Assembly (NCBI GenBank): GCA_002309635.1
Contig: DBXO01000053.1
Location: 8,315 to 41,365 of the forward strand
DNA: 33,051 nt
Direction of reading: 5' to 3'
DNA from: Ruminococcus flavefaciens
GTDB taxonomy: Bacteria; Bacillota; Clostridia; Oscillospirales; Ruminococcaceae
The notes below the pieces were generated by a model. The model worked only from the letters and a program-made list of their open reading frames with translations, did not search any database and was not told the DNA's origin. The position numbers and the translations under genes are program-made. Of this stretch, positions 1 to 7,894 are shown in pieces. Numbering within the stretch: position 1 is the stretch's first letter; every line of letters starts with the position of its first letter.

Positions 1-639
1 CTTCTCTCCGAGCCCGAATTCATAGATCGTAAGGAGCTCCTCAGCTGGCTGGACAAGAATCCTCAGGTGGGAGCTCTTGTCATTACGGGAAAAGGAAGAC
101 ATTTCTCTCACGGCGCCGATGTTTCCAAATTCGGCGAGGCAGGCGGCTCAGAGCTCTCGGCTAAGCTTGAGAGCGCAAGAGAACTTCTTCGTACTATCGA
201 AAAGCTGCCTGTAATAACCGCTGCTGCCATCAACGGCGGCTGCTTCGGCGGCGGTCTTGAGATAGCCCTCAGCTGTCAGTTCAGGATAGCTTCTCCCTCT
301 GCATTTCTCGGACTTCCCGAGATCATGCACGGAGTAGTTCCGGGAATGGGCGGCATGGAACGCCTTTACAGGCTGCTCGGCAGGGAAAAGGCTCTCCGCA
401 TGATACTCTGCGGCGAGATGATCGGAGCAAAGGACGCTCTCGATCTCGGTCTCGTTACAAAGCTCAGCGAGGAGAAGAATTCCTTTGACGAGACAGTTGC
501 TTTCGTAAAGGAACTGCTCAGCGGCAAATCGCTTACTCAGATACACGCTATCATCGATACGGTCAACCTTGCCGCAGAGGGCGCAGAAGATCCTTCAAAG
601 GGCAAGTTTGAAGCAGCACTTGCGGAGGCATTCAAATAA
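1..639 (+). CDS. Enoyl-CoA hydratase/isomerase (crotonase) family protein, 5' partial
   Basis: The frame is open from base 1, so the start lies upstream; the GTG at 67 is internal. Crotonase-fold enzymes bind acyl-CoA or acyl-ACP thioesters and stabilise an enolate in an oxyanion hole. Visible motifs are the first oxyanion-hole segment GKGRHFSHGADV, the second FGGGLEIALS, and FLGLPEIMHGVVPGMGG. The Glu of GGGLE and the Glu of LPE correspond to the two catalytic glutamates of classical enoyl-CoA hydratase, so hydration or dehydration is plausible. It is the first visible member of a plus-strand operon and its stop overlaps the next ATG (TAATG). The operon's ACP suggests the substrate may be ACP-bound, which is inference. 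Family is certain; substrate unknown. Confidence 0.9.
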   Translation, partial: LLSEPEFIDRKELLSWLDKNPQVGALVITGKGRHFSHGADVSKFGEAGGSELSAKLESARELLRTIEKLPVITAAAINGGCFGGGLEIALSCQFRIASPSAFLGLPEIMHGVVPGMGGMERLYRLLGREKALRMILCGEMIGAKDALDLGLVTKLSEEKNSFDETVAFVKELLSGKSLTQIHAIIDTVNLAAEGAEDPSKGKFEAALAEAFK

Positions 640-1049
640 TGAAAAGAAGCTCTTACAAACTTACGGTAAGGGGTTACGAACTCGATTCGTTCGGCCACGT
701 TAACAATTCTGTATACCTTCAGTACGCAGAAGCGGCAATGTGGAACTTCTTTAAAGTACACGGCCTGCTCACAGCCACTCTCAACGAGGGATTATTTCCC
801 GTGATAATGGAAAGCAGCCAAAGGTACATACATGAGCTGAAATTGCTGGACGAGGTAAGGATAGACACCGAGGTGTCATGCTCGGGCGGCATAGTCAGCT
901 ACAAGCATAATATAATCAACAAGAATACTGGTCTTGTTTCATGCAGGGTCACAGGCAAGATAGCTTACGTCAACAAGGAACGCATGATATGCGATGTCCC
1001 CGAAGCGGTAAAGGCTTGCCTTGAGGGAGAAGACAATGACGATCAATAA
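639..1049 (+). CDS. Hotdog-fold acyl-CoA/ACP thioesterase (4HBT/YbgC-like)
   Basis: This 136-residue protein has the single-domain hotdog length. Its N-terminal motif YELDSFGHVNNSVYLQY matches the 4-hydroxybenzoyl-CoA thioesterase signature, with the Asp before the GHVNN segment as the expected catalytic residue. Such enzymes hydrolyse acyl-CoA or acyl-ACP thioesters as dimers or tetramers in the cytoplasm. The ATG overlaps the stop of the upstream crotonase gene by one base, with GGAGG at about 624-628 as ribosome site, and the 3' end overlaps the next gene by 14 bases, so translation is probably coupled. In this operon it could release or edit an acyl intermediate; a second, unrelated thioesterase closes the operon. 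Confidence 0.87.
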   Translation: MKRSSYKLTVRGYELDSFGHVNNSVYLQYAEAAMWNFFKVHGLLTATLNEGLFPVIMESSQRYIHELKLLDEVRIDTEVSCSGGIVSYKHNIINKNTGLVSCRVTGKIAYVNKERMICDVPEAVKACLEGEDNDDQ

Positions 1050-1476
1050 AACAGAGATCATAACAAGTGTTTGTCAGATAAGCTCGCTGTATCAGCTCCT
1101 TGACGTCAGGGAGCAGCTCGGCGAGCCTTGCTTACTGCTCATACATACCGATAACGGTACCATACTCGGCTCCGATGACAGCGAAAAGGCTGCCGTAAGG
1201 AAATTCCTTGCGGAGGCTCCTTTCATGTCGGCAGTAGTTTCGGACGGCAGCGCAGACAGCGAGACGGCAGGTGCGGCCGATATGTTCATAAAGGCTGACG
1301 AAGCTGACGAATACGTTGAAAAGCTTTACAAGGATAAGACAAAAAAACAGATAACGGAGATAAACGCCTGCTTCATCGCAGCGCGAAAGGCTCCTGCGGA
1401 AGAAGTGCTCAGCATCGAGTCGAAAGCCTTCTACCGCCTTATGGCAGACAAGAACGGAGGTAACTCCAATGAATGA
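1036..1476 (+). CDS. Small protein resembling a crotonase C-terminal tail
   Basis: This 146-residue protein starts at the ATG at 1036, served by GAGGGAGA at about 1023-1030, inside the previous gene. No confident family match. The C-terminal half (ADMFIKADEADEYVEKLY, then IAARKAPAEEVLSIESKAFY) resembles the C-terminal helices of crotonases, which run from an 'A-D' turn through a long helix to 'P-x-E-E-x-L-x-x-E-x-x-x-F'. The central region that should carry the GGG-E and PE motifs and the oxyanion hole is missing. It lies between two intact crotonase genes and overlaps the next one by 8 bases. It may be a degenerate paralogue kept as a non-catalytic partner, or something else; the crotonase link is inference from pattern only. 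Confidence 0.7.
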   Translation: MTINKTEIITSVCQISSLYQLLDVREQLGEPCLLLIHTDNGTILGSDDSEKAAVRKFLAEAPFMSAVVSDGSADSETAGAADMFIKADEADEYVEKLYKDKTKKQITEINACFIAARKAPAEEVLSIESKAFYRLMADKNGGNSNE

Positions 1477-2173
1477 GAACAACGGTATGATACTTGAGGA
1501 ACAGGACGGCGTCCTCGTTCTCTCTATGAATATGCCAGGAAATAACCTTATGACCGCTGACTTTTTTAAAGAATACGAAGCAGTCATGGCTGATATCGAG
1601 GCAAAAGCCGAAAAGAACTCTTACAGGGGACTTATAATCAAGGGTGCGGGAAGACATTTCAGCGTCGGTGCCGATGTTGAAGCTCTTGCAGACCGCTCCG
1701 CAAACGAGACCTACGACGACTCTGCAGGGATACTTCCCGAGGGCCACATCAAGCAGAAACACTTCTTCACATTCCTGAGAGAGCTCCCGTTCCCCGTAAT
1801 CAGCGTGGTAACGGGTTTCTGTATAGGCTCGGGCAGCGAGATAGCAGTCAACAGCCACTACAGGATAATCGAGAAAAATGCAAGAGTAGGCCAGCCTGAA
1901 TCCACATTCGGCATACTCCCCGCTCTCGGCGGCGTAGCAAGAACTATCGAGATATGCGGAACTCAGAACGCTTATCAGCTTGTAATGTCAGGCGAACTCA
2001 TCCCCGCCGAGGAGGCTTTTGCACTTGGCTGGGCTGACATATTTGCCGACAAGAAGCAGGGCGTTCCCGAGGCTATGGCAGTCATTGACTATATCTCAGA
2101 CTACGGAGAAAAATTCGTTCCGTCAGAGTACAGAAAATATATACGCTCATACCTTCAGAGCAGGGAGGCGTGA
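1469..2173 (+). CDS. Enoyl-CoA hydratase/isomerase (crotonase) family protein, second copy
   Basis: The 234-residue protein has full crotonase motifs: GAGRHFSVGADVEALAD, then CIGSGSEIAVNSHYRI, then ARVGQPESTFGILPALGG. Both active-site glutamates (GSGSE and GQPE) are present. It is shorter than typical 255-260-residue crotonases because the C-terminal tail is reduced. The ATG at 1469 has CGGAGG at 1456-1461. It is followed with no gap by a 3-hydroxyacyl-CoA dehydrogenase, the usual partner of a hydratase in fatty-acid beta-oxidation. Here the pair may run in the reductive/dehydrating direction on a growing chain (inference). Two catalytically complete crotonases in one operon suggest two different double-bond steps, such as dehydration and isomerisation. 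Confidence 0.9.
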   Translation: MNENNGMILEEQDGVLVLSMNMPGNNLMTADFFKEYEAVMADIEAKAEKNSYRGLIIKGAGRHFSVGADVEALADRSANETYDDSAGILPEGHIKQKHFFTFLRELPFPVISVVTGFCIGSGSEIAVNSHYRIIEKNARVGQPESTFGILPALGGVARTIEICGTQNAYQLVMSGELIPAEEAFALGWADIFADKKQGVPEAMAVIDYISDYGEKFVPSEYRKYIRSYLQSREA

Positions 2174-2175
2174 AT

Positions 2176-3297
2176 ATGAAAATAGGAATTGTAGGCTACG
2201 GAAAAATGGGAAAGGATATCTTTTCCCTCTTCTTTGACAAGCTCCCCGACGCACAGTTCGTGGTCATCGACCTCTTCGGCGCTGAGGAGAATACAGCAGC
2301 TCTTATAAAGACTCTCGACAAGAGCCTCAAGAGAAAAAAGCTCACTGAGGAGCAGTACGAGTTCAAAAAGGGCTCGTTCCTATTCACCGACGACACATCA
2401 GCTCTCAGCGGATGCGACGTTGTGATAGAAGCTGTTTTCGAGAACATGGCTGCAAAGAAGGAGCTCTTCGCCAAGGCTGCACAGGCAGTATCCGACGAAT
2501 GCCTGCTCCTCACAAACACATCTTCACTGGATATCGCATCAGTATTCAGCGATATCCCCCACAAGGAGCGCTGCTTCGGTCTGCACTTCTTCTACCCCGT
2601 AAAGCTCACAGGCTTCGTGGAGCTGAATATACTCCCCGATACCGCAGGGAGCAATGCGGAAAAGGCAGCACAGCTGGTAAAGACGGCAGGCAAGAAACCC
2701 ATAGTTTTCAAGGCCGAATACCATATATATCTCAACCAGATACTCGCCTGCATGGTCTCACACGCTATATACCTGCGTGAGAGCTTCGGCGCTTCCGTTG
2801 CTGAAATTAGCAGGGCAGTTGAGGAACTCTTCGCTGTTGCGGGACCATTTGACGTTCTTGACAGCGTTGGTCTCGGACTTATGGCAGGAAGCCCCGACAA
2901 CTTCCGCATAGAGCGCAACAAGGGACTTCTCGGCTACGGCTGTGAGAAGATGAACGGCTGGCTCTCTGAGGGCTGCCCAAAGGAAACACTTACTTTCCTT
3001 GACTTTATGGCTGAGCGTGAGAACACCGCAGGCGCTGACTGCGGAAAGGCTGCTCTTTACATGACAGCGCTCATACTCAACGAAACAGTTAATGCCGCAA
3101 GTGAATACAGCGGCGACAAAAATGTGCTTCTCGAAGCTGTACAGGATACTCTCGGACTTGCCGAGCCTATGAAAGCTTACTATGAGAAGTACGGTGCCGG
3201 AGATATCTTCGCAGCTCTTGACGAGCTTTACGGAAAGACTTCCTTCGGCTCATACGTACATAAGGACAAATCAGTTTGGGACGGGATATTCGCCTGA
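2176..3297 (+). CDS. 3-hydroxyacyl-CoA dehydrogenase family protein
   Basis: NAD(P)-dependent interconversion of 3-hydroxyacyl and 3-ketoacyl thioesters. The 373-residue protein starts with a Rossmann nucleotide loop, GIVGYGKMG. Further family motifs are CDVVIEAVFENMAAKKELF, TNTSSLDIASV, and GLHFFYPVKLTGFVE, with the catalytic His of the HFFYPV block and the paired Glu. The Asn of the usual 'NR' motif is present in HIYLNQILA, but Arg is replaced by Gln. Start: an upstream in-frame GTG at 2170 sits directly against AGGGAGG (2162-2168), so the ATG at 2176, seven bases from it, is preferred. The C-terminal domain is longer than in the common ~280-residue short enzyme. It likely supplies the keto-reduction after the ketosynthase encoded next. 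Confidence 0.88.
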   Translation: MKIGIVGYGKMGKDIFSLFFDKLPDAQFVVIDLFGAEENTAALIKTLDKSLKRKKLTEEQYEFKKGSFLFTDDTSALSGCDVVIEAVFENMAAKKELFAKAAQAVSDECLLLTNTSSLDIASVFSDIPHKERCFGLHFFYPVKLTGFVELNILPDTAGSNAEKAAQLVKTAGKKPIVFKAEYHIYLNQILACMVSHAIYLRESFGASVAEISRAVEELFAVAGPFDVLDSVGLGLMAGSPDNFRIERNKGLLGYGCEKMNGWLSEGCPKETLTFLDFMAERENTAGADCGKAALYMTALILNETVNAASEYSGDKNVLLEAVQDTLGLAEPMKAYYEKYGAGDIFAALDELYGKTSFGSYVHKDKSVWDGIFA

Positions 3298-3332
3298 GCC
3301 TGACAAAATAATTGTGATATGAGGTTATTAGT

Positions 3333-4544
3333 ATGAAAAAAGTAGTTATTACGGGTATCGGAGCCGTTACATCCGTTGGATACAACGTTCACGATTACTG
3401 GGAAGGACTTATTTCCGGAAAATGCGGAATGAGGACCATCACACGCATTCCGCTTGAAGGACACGACACTACGGTAGCTGCCGAAGTCGGTGAAGACTTT
3501 GAAGAAGAGGCAGGAAAATACTGGAAAAAGCGTCAGCTGAACGCTACCACCACAACAACAAGAATGGGACTTGCTTCCGCAGGCGAGGCCATCGCTGACT
3601 GCGGCATAGACATCACGACCTATAACGGTAAGAAGGTCGGCGTCGTTTACGGCGTTATCGATAATTCCTACGAGGATTATGAGCTTGAAAAGCCCCTTAA
3701 CATAACACTCAAGAAAATGCCCAACGAGCTTCCTGCGCTGATATCCATAAAGTACGGCTTCACCGGCCCTGCTTTCAATGTCAGCACAGCCTGCGCCTCA
3801 TCTGCTTACGCTATCGCGCTCGGCAAGCAGTTCATAGAGTCGGGCCTCTGCGATATGGTAGTTACAGGCGGTATCTCAAATACAGTTACCCACCTTGTAT
3901 TAAGCGGATTCAATCAGCTCCTTGCAATGTCGGTAAACCCCGACCCCAACACAGCTGCACGTCCTTTCACCAAGAACCGTGACGGCTTCATCATGGGCGA
4001 GGGCGGCGGTACTGTCATTCTTGAGTCCGAAGAGTCGGCAAAGGCAAGAGGAGCAAAGATATACTGCGAGCTCGCAGGCGCTGCAATGTGCGGCGAGGCA
4101 TTCAACCTCACTGCTCCCAAGACTGACGGCGTAGGCATGGCTGAGTCCATGAGACTTGCTCTCGGCAACGCAGGTCTTTCACCCGATTCCGTTGACTACA
4201 TAAACGCTCACGGTACCTCAACAGGTCTTAACGATCTCTATGAGACAAAGGCTATCAAGGAGGTATTCGGCGCAAGAGCATACGATATACCCGTATCATC
4301 TATAAAGGCTTCTATAGGTCATACTCTCGGTGCAGGAGGAGCCCTCGAGGCTATCGCCTGCATAAAGGCCATCGAAACAGGCATAGTACCGCCTACGATA
4401 CACTATGACGAACCAGATCCCGAGCTTGACCTCAACTATGTTCCAAACAAGCCTCAGGAGCATAAGGTAGACGTTGCTGTCTCCAACTCATTCGGCTTCG
4501 GCGGACACAATGCAACTCTCGTACTGAAAAGATACAACGGCTGA
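3333..4544 (+). CDS. Beta-ketoacyl-ACP synthase II-like ketosynthase
   Basis: This 403-residue protein is full length for a FabF/KAS II enzyme, which condenses malonyl-ACP with an acyl thioester. The catalytic triad is intact: Cys154 in STACASSAY, His293 in NAHGTSTG and His330 in SIKASIGHTLG, with the C-terminal loop NSFGFGGHNATLV. Because the active-site Cys is present, it is not a decarboxylase-only ketosynthase. It follows the dehydrogenase after 35 bases and has its own GAGG site. No acyltransferase or chain-length-factor partner is visible in the window. A 7-bp inverted repeat (4536-4542 with 4549-4555) overlaps the stop codon. Its position in a cluster with a ligase, ACP and crotonases suggests a dedicated secondary pathway rather than housekeeping fatty-acid synthesis. 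Confidence 0.93.
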   Translation: MKKVVITGIGAVTSVGYNVHDYWEGLISGKCGMRTITRIPLEGHDTTVAAEVGEDFEEEAGKYWKKRQLNATTTTTRMGLASAGEAIADCGIDITTYNGKKVGVVYGVIDNSYEDYELEKPLNITLKKMPNELPALISIKYGFTGPAFNVSTACASSAYAIALGKQFIESGLCDMVVTGGISNTVTHLVLSGFNQLLAMSVNPDPNTAARPFTKNRDGFIMGEGGGTVILESEESAKARGAKIYCELAGAAMCGEAFNLTAPKTDGVGMAESMRLALGNAGLSPDSVDYINAHGTSTGLNDLYETKAIKEVFGARAYDIPVSSIKASIGHTLGAGGALEAIACIKAIETGIVPPTIHYDEPDPELDLNYVPNKPQEHKVDVAVSNSFGFGGHNATLVLKRYNG

Positions 4545-4576
4545 TCAGAGCCGTTTCACTGAAAGGATAAATGATT

Positions 4577-4933
4577 ATGCCAATAGCACAGATGAAAACT
4601 AACTTCAGGTTCAGCGCTCCCGCTGCAAAGACTGCTTTTCTCGACGAAGCAGCAACAGAGCTTGCAGACATACTGAAAAAGCCCCTGCCTGCAATAATGG
4701 TGATGCTGGACGACTGTTCAATGTACATGAACAAGTCAGAGGATACTGTTTTCTTCGCAGAATTCAGATATATACTCCCTCAGGAATACGCAGACAACAA
4801 GGCCGCTTTCCTGAAGGAGCTTGCAGACAGGATGCTGTCGCTGATACAAAAGCACACCCAGGTCGATCCGTACCGCATATATATGCAGTTCACGGAGATG
4901 ACACGCGAGGGCGCGTGGAAGTACACAGGCTGA
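4577..4933 (+). CDS. MIF/tautomerase-superfamily protein
   Basis: This 118-residue protein begins Met-Pro (MPIAQMKTNF), so removal of Met would expose the N-terminal Pro that acts as catalytic base in the macrophage migration inhibitory factor/tautomerase superfamily. The rest fits the family: an early helix with LADILKKPLPAIMVML (compare 'GKP-x-x-I-x-V' in MIF), and a C-terminal DPYRIYMQFTEMTREGAW resembling the 'D-R-V-Y-I-N-Y-x-D-M' strand of MIF. An ATG two codons upstream (4571) is only three bases from the AAAGGA ribosome site, whereas 4577 has about nine bases spacing and gives the Pro start. The usual role is keto-enol tautomerisation by a trimer. Within this operon, action on a beta-keto or enol intermediate is plausible but unproven. 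Confidence 0.78.
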   Translation: MPIAQMKTNFRFSAPAAKTAFLDEAATELADILKKPLPAIMVMLDDCSMYMNKSEDTVFFAEFRYILPQEYADNKAAFLKELADRMLSLIQKHTQVDPYRIYMQFTEMTREGAWKYTG

Positions 4934-4962
4934 CATATAATCAAAGAAAGGAATTAATAACT

Positions 4963-6084
4963 ATGAAATGGGCAATAAGAGACTTACTCAACCCTGTAGC
5001 AACACGTTCACTCCTCTATGGAGCAGACCCCTTTGATCTTGAGGCTATCCTCAAGAAGATCGACAATATAAAGATCAAGAGCGGTAAACAGATACAGGAG
5101 ATCTGGATAAACGAATGGCATGCCAAGATCGACCGCTATTCCGAGCTCCGCGACAAGGCAGAAAAGGAAGGCAACAAGACCTCCGCAAGAGAGTATGCAA
5201 AAATGGTAACTCAGTGCCACTATGCATGCTTTATGATAAACATCGAGGACGTAGAGCACAAGACCGCGATCTATGAGGGCCTTGAGGAAAGCTACAGACG
5301 CTACATAAAGCTCTGCAAGAACAAGGTAGAGTACGTTGAGATCGACACAAAGGCAGGAAAGATACCTGCTTACATCCACTATCCCGATGGCGGAAGAAAG
5401 ACAGACTACCCTGTAGTTATCACTTACTCGGGTATCGGAAGCTGCAAGGAAGAGCTTGAAATGCTCTCCGCTCCTCTCAACGAAAGAGGTATAGCAGTCA
5501 TCACTCCCGATATGCCGGGCGCAGGCGCTGCTATTATCCACAATAATATCAAGTGCGGCGGTAAGCAGCTCGAGGCTGCATTCGACGGTATCTACAAATT
5601 CATCAAGAACCACAAGAAGCTCAACGAGAAGAACATTGCAAACTTCGGTCTCTGCATGGGCGGCGGCTACGCTTTCCGCGCAACAGTAAAAAACCCGAAG
5701 GTAAAGACCTGCGTAAGCCTCTTCCCGCTCCTTATGCACTTCGCTTCACAGGACAATATCCCTGTATGGATGAAGCGCGGCAAGTGGAGCTCATATCAGT
5801 ATACAGACAATTACCTTGAGAGCATGAAGGTTCTCGAGGAAGGCACACACAAGGCAGACTTCCTTATGGTATACAGCAGTGACGACAACTGGATGACTCC
5901 CGAGGCTTCAAACAGACTTCTCGACAAGGCTACAGGCTATAAGGAGAGCATACACATCGAAGACAAGCCCGCTTACGTATCTGAGGAAACAATAATGCAC
6001 GCAATGCCGGTTGGTGAGCAGTACCACTGGGTAAAGCACATTGCAGCTGACTTCATAGCTGCAAGACTTAATGGGGGAAAATAA
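4963..6084 (+). CDS. Alpha/beta hydrolase, Cys nucleophile (FrsA/dienelactone hydrolase-like)
   Basis: This 373-residue protein has a roughly 120-residue helical N-terminal region, then an alpha/beta-hydrolase core starting near residue 123 (YVEIDTKAGKIPAYIHYP). The nucleophile elbow GLCMGGG places Cys231 where most hydrolases have Ser, as in dienelactone hydrolases. The acid is probably Asp307 or Asp308 in YSSDDNW and the base His355 or His359 in GEQYHWVKH. The N-terminal cap plus core layout resembles FrsA/DUF1100-type and 2,6-dihydropseudooxynicotine hydrolase-like proteins. Start: ATG 4963 with AGAAAGGA upstream. It lies between the tautomerase and the ligase genes. A role in chain release, lactonisation or C-C hydrolysis is inference. 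Confidence 0.82.
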   Translation: MKWAIRDLLNPVATRSLLYGADPFDLEAILKKIDNIKIKSGKQIQEIWINEWHAKIDRYSELRDKAEKEGNKTSAREYAKMVTQCHYACFMINIEDVEHKTAIYEGLEESYRRYIKLCKNKVEYVEIDTKAGKIPAYIHYPDGGRKTDYPVVITYSGIGSCKEELEMLSAPLNERGIAVITPDMPGAGAAIIHNNIKCGGKQLEAAFDGIYKFIKNHKKLNEKNIANFGLCMGGGYAFRATVKNPKVKTCVSLFPLLMHFASQDNIPVWMKRGKWSSYQYTDNYLESMKVLEEGTHKADFLMVYSSDDNWMTPEASNRLLDKATGYKESIHIEDKPAYVSEETIMHAMPVGEQYHWVKHIAADFIAARLNGGK

Positions 6085-6085
6085 A

Positions 6086-7645
6086 ATGTCAGAGAAATTT
6101 TTTGATTTCTACGCTAAATACGCTCAGGAGACTCCCGACAAGGTGCTCCTGAGAATAGACGAGAACGAGCTCACATACGCTCAGTTCATGGAAAAGACAG
6201 CCGTTCTCGGCTCTGCCATGAAGAAGACAGGCATACAGCCCGATGACAAGGTCGGCATATGCATGCCCAACAGCATCGAGTGGTACATCGTGTTCTGGTC
6301 GGCTGTAAGAATAGGCGCTCAGCCTGTTCCTATGGATCCTCAGAGCGGCTCGTTCGAGCTTTCAAAGCTCATTCCGGCTACGACCTCAAAGATTATGTTC
6401 ATCACGGACAAGTACAGAAACAACGATATCATCGCAGCAGTAAGCGACCTCGTACCCTCGAAGATACAGCTTCAAAAAGTAGTATGCTTCGCTGAGGACA
6501 GCCTTATCCCCGCTGACAGCTGCTATATCTCGGCTGATAAGTTCATGGCTGAGAACGGCAGCAGCGAATGCGAGATATACGAGCCCGAGTATCTCCACAC
6601 AATGTCTCTCGCCTGCACATCAGGCAGCACAGGCACTCCCAAGATACTCTCAGTTCCCTCAGGCGGATTTCTTTCCACTCAGAAGGACATGGGCGACTAC
6701 CTTGAATTCAAGGCTGACGATGTAATGATGCTGGGAATGACCCTCTATCATCAGGGCGGCTTCGGCATGGGCCAGCAGATGGTGCTCAAGGGCGGTACTG
6801 TTATGTACCAGCCTCAGTTCAACCCCATCACCTTCCTTGAAACTGTTCAGAAATACAAGATAAACGTTATCCAGCTCACATCTACTCTTGCAAAGGTGCT
6901 TCTCTCAACTCCCGATTTTGACAAGTATGACCTTTCAAGCGTTCGTATCTGCTACTTCGCAGGCGAGGTGCTCCCCAAGGAGATAGCAGACATCTTCGTT
7001 GAGAAGCTCCATATCCGCGTTATCAACGTTATCGGCTCATCAGAGACCTGCACCATGGTAGTATGGGACTCTGCAAGGGACGCAGGCACAGACCCCAGCG
7101 ATTTCCGCAAGCTCAGCTTCACCGATATCCGCGTTATCGACGAGAAGCACAATGACGTTGCAGAAGGCGAGGTCGGCGAGCTCTGCGTATACACAGACGG
7201 CGTTATCACAGACTATTTCGGCAACCCCGAGCTCTCCGCAGAAAAGATACTCACAGACGAGCAGGGACGCCGCTGGTTCTGCACAGGCGACCTTGTAAAC
7301 AAGCTCCCCGGCGGTATCGTTCGTTTCGCAGGCAGAAGCAAGCGTATCATCAAGCGCGGCGGAAACCTCGTTCACGCTGAGGAAGTCGAGGCATGTCTCC
7401 TCACTCACCCGAAGATAGCTGCTGCGGCAGTTACAGACGAGCCGCACCCCGTTATCGGTCAGCAGATAGTTGCCTACATACAGCCCAGGGGCGACGAAAA
7501 GGTCACCCGCGGCGAGCTGGCACGTTACTTCGACGGCAAGCTCTCAGCCTACAAGGTACCCGACAAGGTAGTCCTCGTTGAGGAGATACCGAAGGATATC
7601 GGCAAGATACAGTTCAAATACCTTAGAAAAAAGGAGTATAAATAA
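6086..7645 (+). CDS. Acyl-CoA synthetase / acyl-AMP ligase family enzyme
   Basis: ANL-superfamily enzyme of 519 residues that activates a carboxylic acid as acyl-AMP. Motifs in order: the phosphate loop LACTSGSTGTPKI, YFAGEVLPKE, GSSET, RWFCTGDLVN with the ribose-binding Asp, GRSKRIIKRGGNLVHAEEVE, and the C-terminal Lys-bearing KDIGKIQFKYLRKK. Start: ATG 6086 has GGGGGA seven bases upstream; the in-frame ATG at 6071 lies inside the previous gene and lacks a site. Its stop overlaps the ACP start (TAATG), which suggests that the acyl-adenylate is transferred to that ACP as starter unit. Whether the thiol acceptor is CoA or ACP cannot be decided by eye. Confidence 0.92.
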   Translation: MSEKFFDFYAKYAQETPDKVLLRIDENELTYAQFMEKTAVLGSAMKKTGIQPDDKVGICMPNSIEWYIVFWSAVRIGAQPVPMDPQSGSFELSKLIPATTSKIMFITDKYRNNDIIAAVSDLVPSKIQLQKVVCFAEDSLIPADSCYISADKFMAENGSSECEIYEPEYLHTMSLACTSGSTGTPKILSVPSGGFLSTQKDMGDYLEFKADDVMMLGMTLYHQGGFGMGQQMVLKGGTVMYQPQFNPITFLETVQKYKINVIQLTSTLAKVLLSTPDFDKYDLSSVRICYFAGEVLPKEIADIFVEKLHIRVINVIGSSETCTMVVWDSARDAGTDPSDFRKLSFTDIRVIDEKHNDVAEGEVGELCVYTDGVITDYFGNPELSAEKILTDEQGRRWFCTGDLVNKLPGGIVRFAGRSKRIIKRGGNLVHAEEVEACLLTHPKIAAAAVTDEPHPVIGQQIVAYIQPRGDEKVTRGELARYFDGKLSAYKVPDKVVLVEEIPKDIGKIQFKYLRKKEYK

Positions 7646-7893
7646 TGAATAACCTTAATTTTGATGAATTCAAGCAGGCAATCTCCGATTACGTAGGAGT
7701 TGACGCTTCCGAGATAACAAGAGAGACAGACGTTTACGATGATCTTTTCCTCGATTCACTGGGACTTTTCGGACTCGGCTCAGAGATCACAGAGACCTTC
7801 AGGCTCAACGTTCCCCTTTCACTGGTAGCTTCTATCAGCAAGGTAGGCGAGATCTTCGACCTCCTCAATGAGAAGGGCACACCTATCGAGTAA
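7645..7893 (+). CDS. Acyl carrier protein
   Basis: This 82-residue acidic helical protein has the length of a stand-alone acyl carrier protein. The phosphopantetheine attachment motif is FLDSLGLFGLG, with Ser38 as the modified residue and the preceding Asp37 as expected. Its ATG overlaps the stop of the ligase gene, with AAAAAGGAG just upstream. The usual hydrophobic residue after DSL is followed by Gly-Leu-Phe-Gly rather than the Asp/Glu-rich helix of housekeeping AcpP, so it is probably a dedicated carrier. It would carry the starter loaded by the adjacent ligase and present intermediates to the ketosynthase, dehydrogenase and hydratases (inference from operon order). Confidence 0.92.
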   Translation: MNNLNFDEFKQAISDYVGVDASEITRETDVYDDLFLDSLGLFGLGSEITETFRLNVPLSLVASISKVGEIFDLLNEKGTPIE

Positions 7894-7894
7894 T

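Noticed and set aside
67..69. GTG as the start of the first crotonase
   Set aside because: The frame is open to base 1 and the residues before it fit a crotonase N-terminal region, so the gene is truncated by the window.
5008..5739. Long open frame antisense to the alpha/beta hydrolase gene
   Set aside because: No ribosome site, no motif, and explained by the codon bias of the sense gene.
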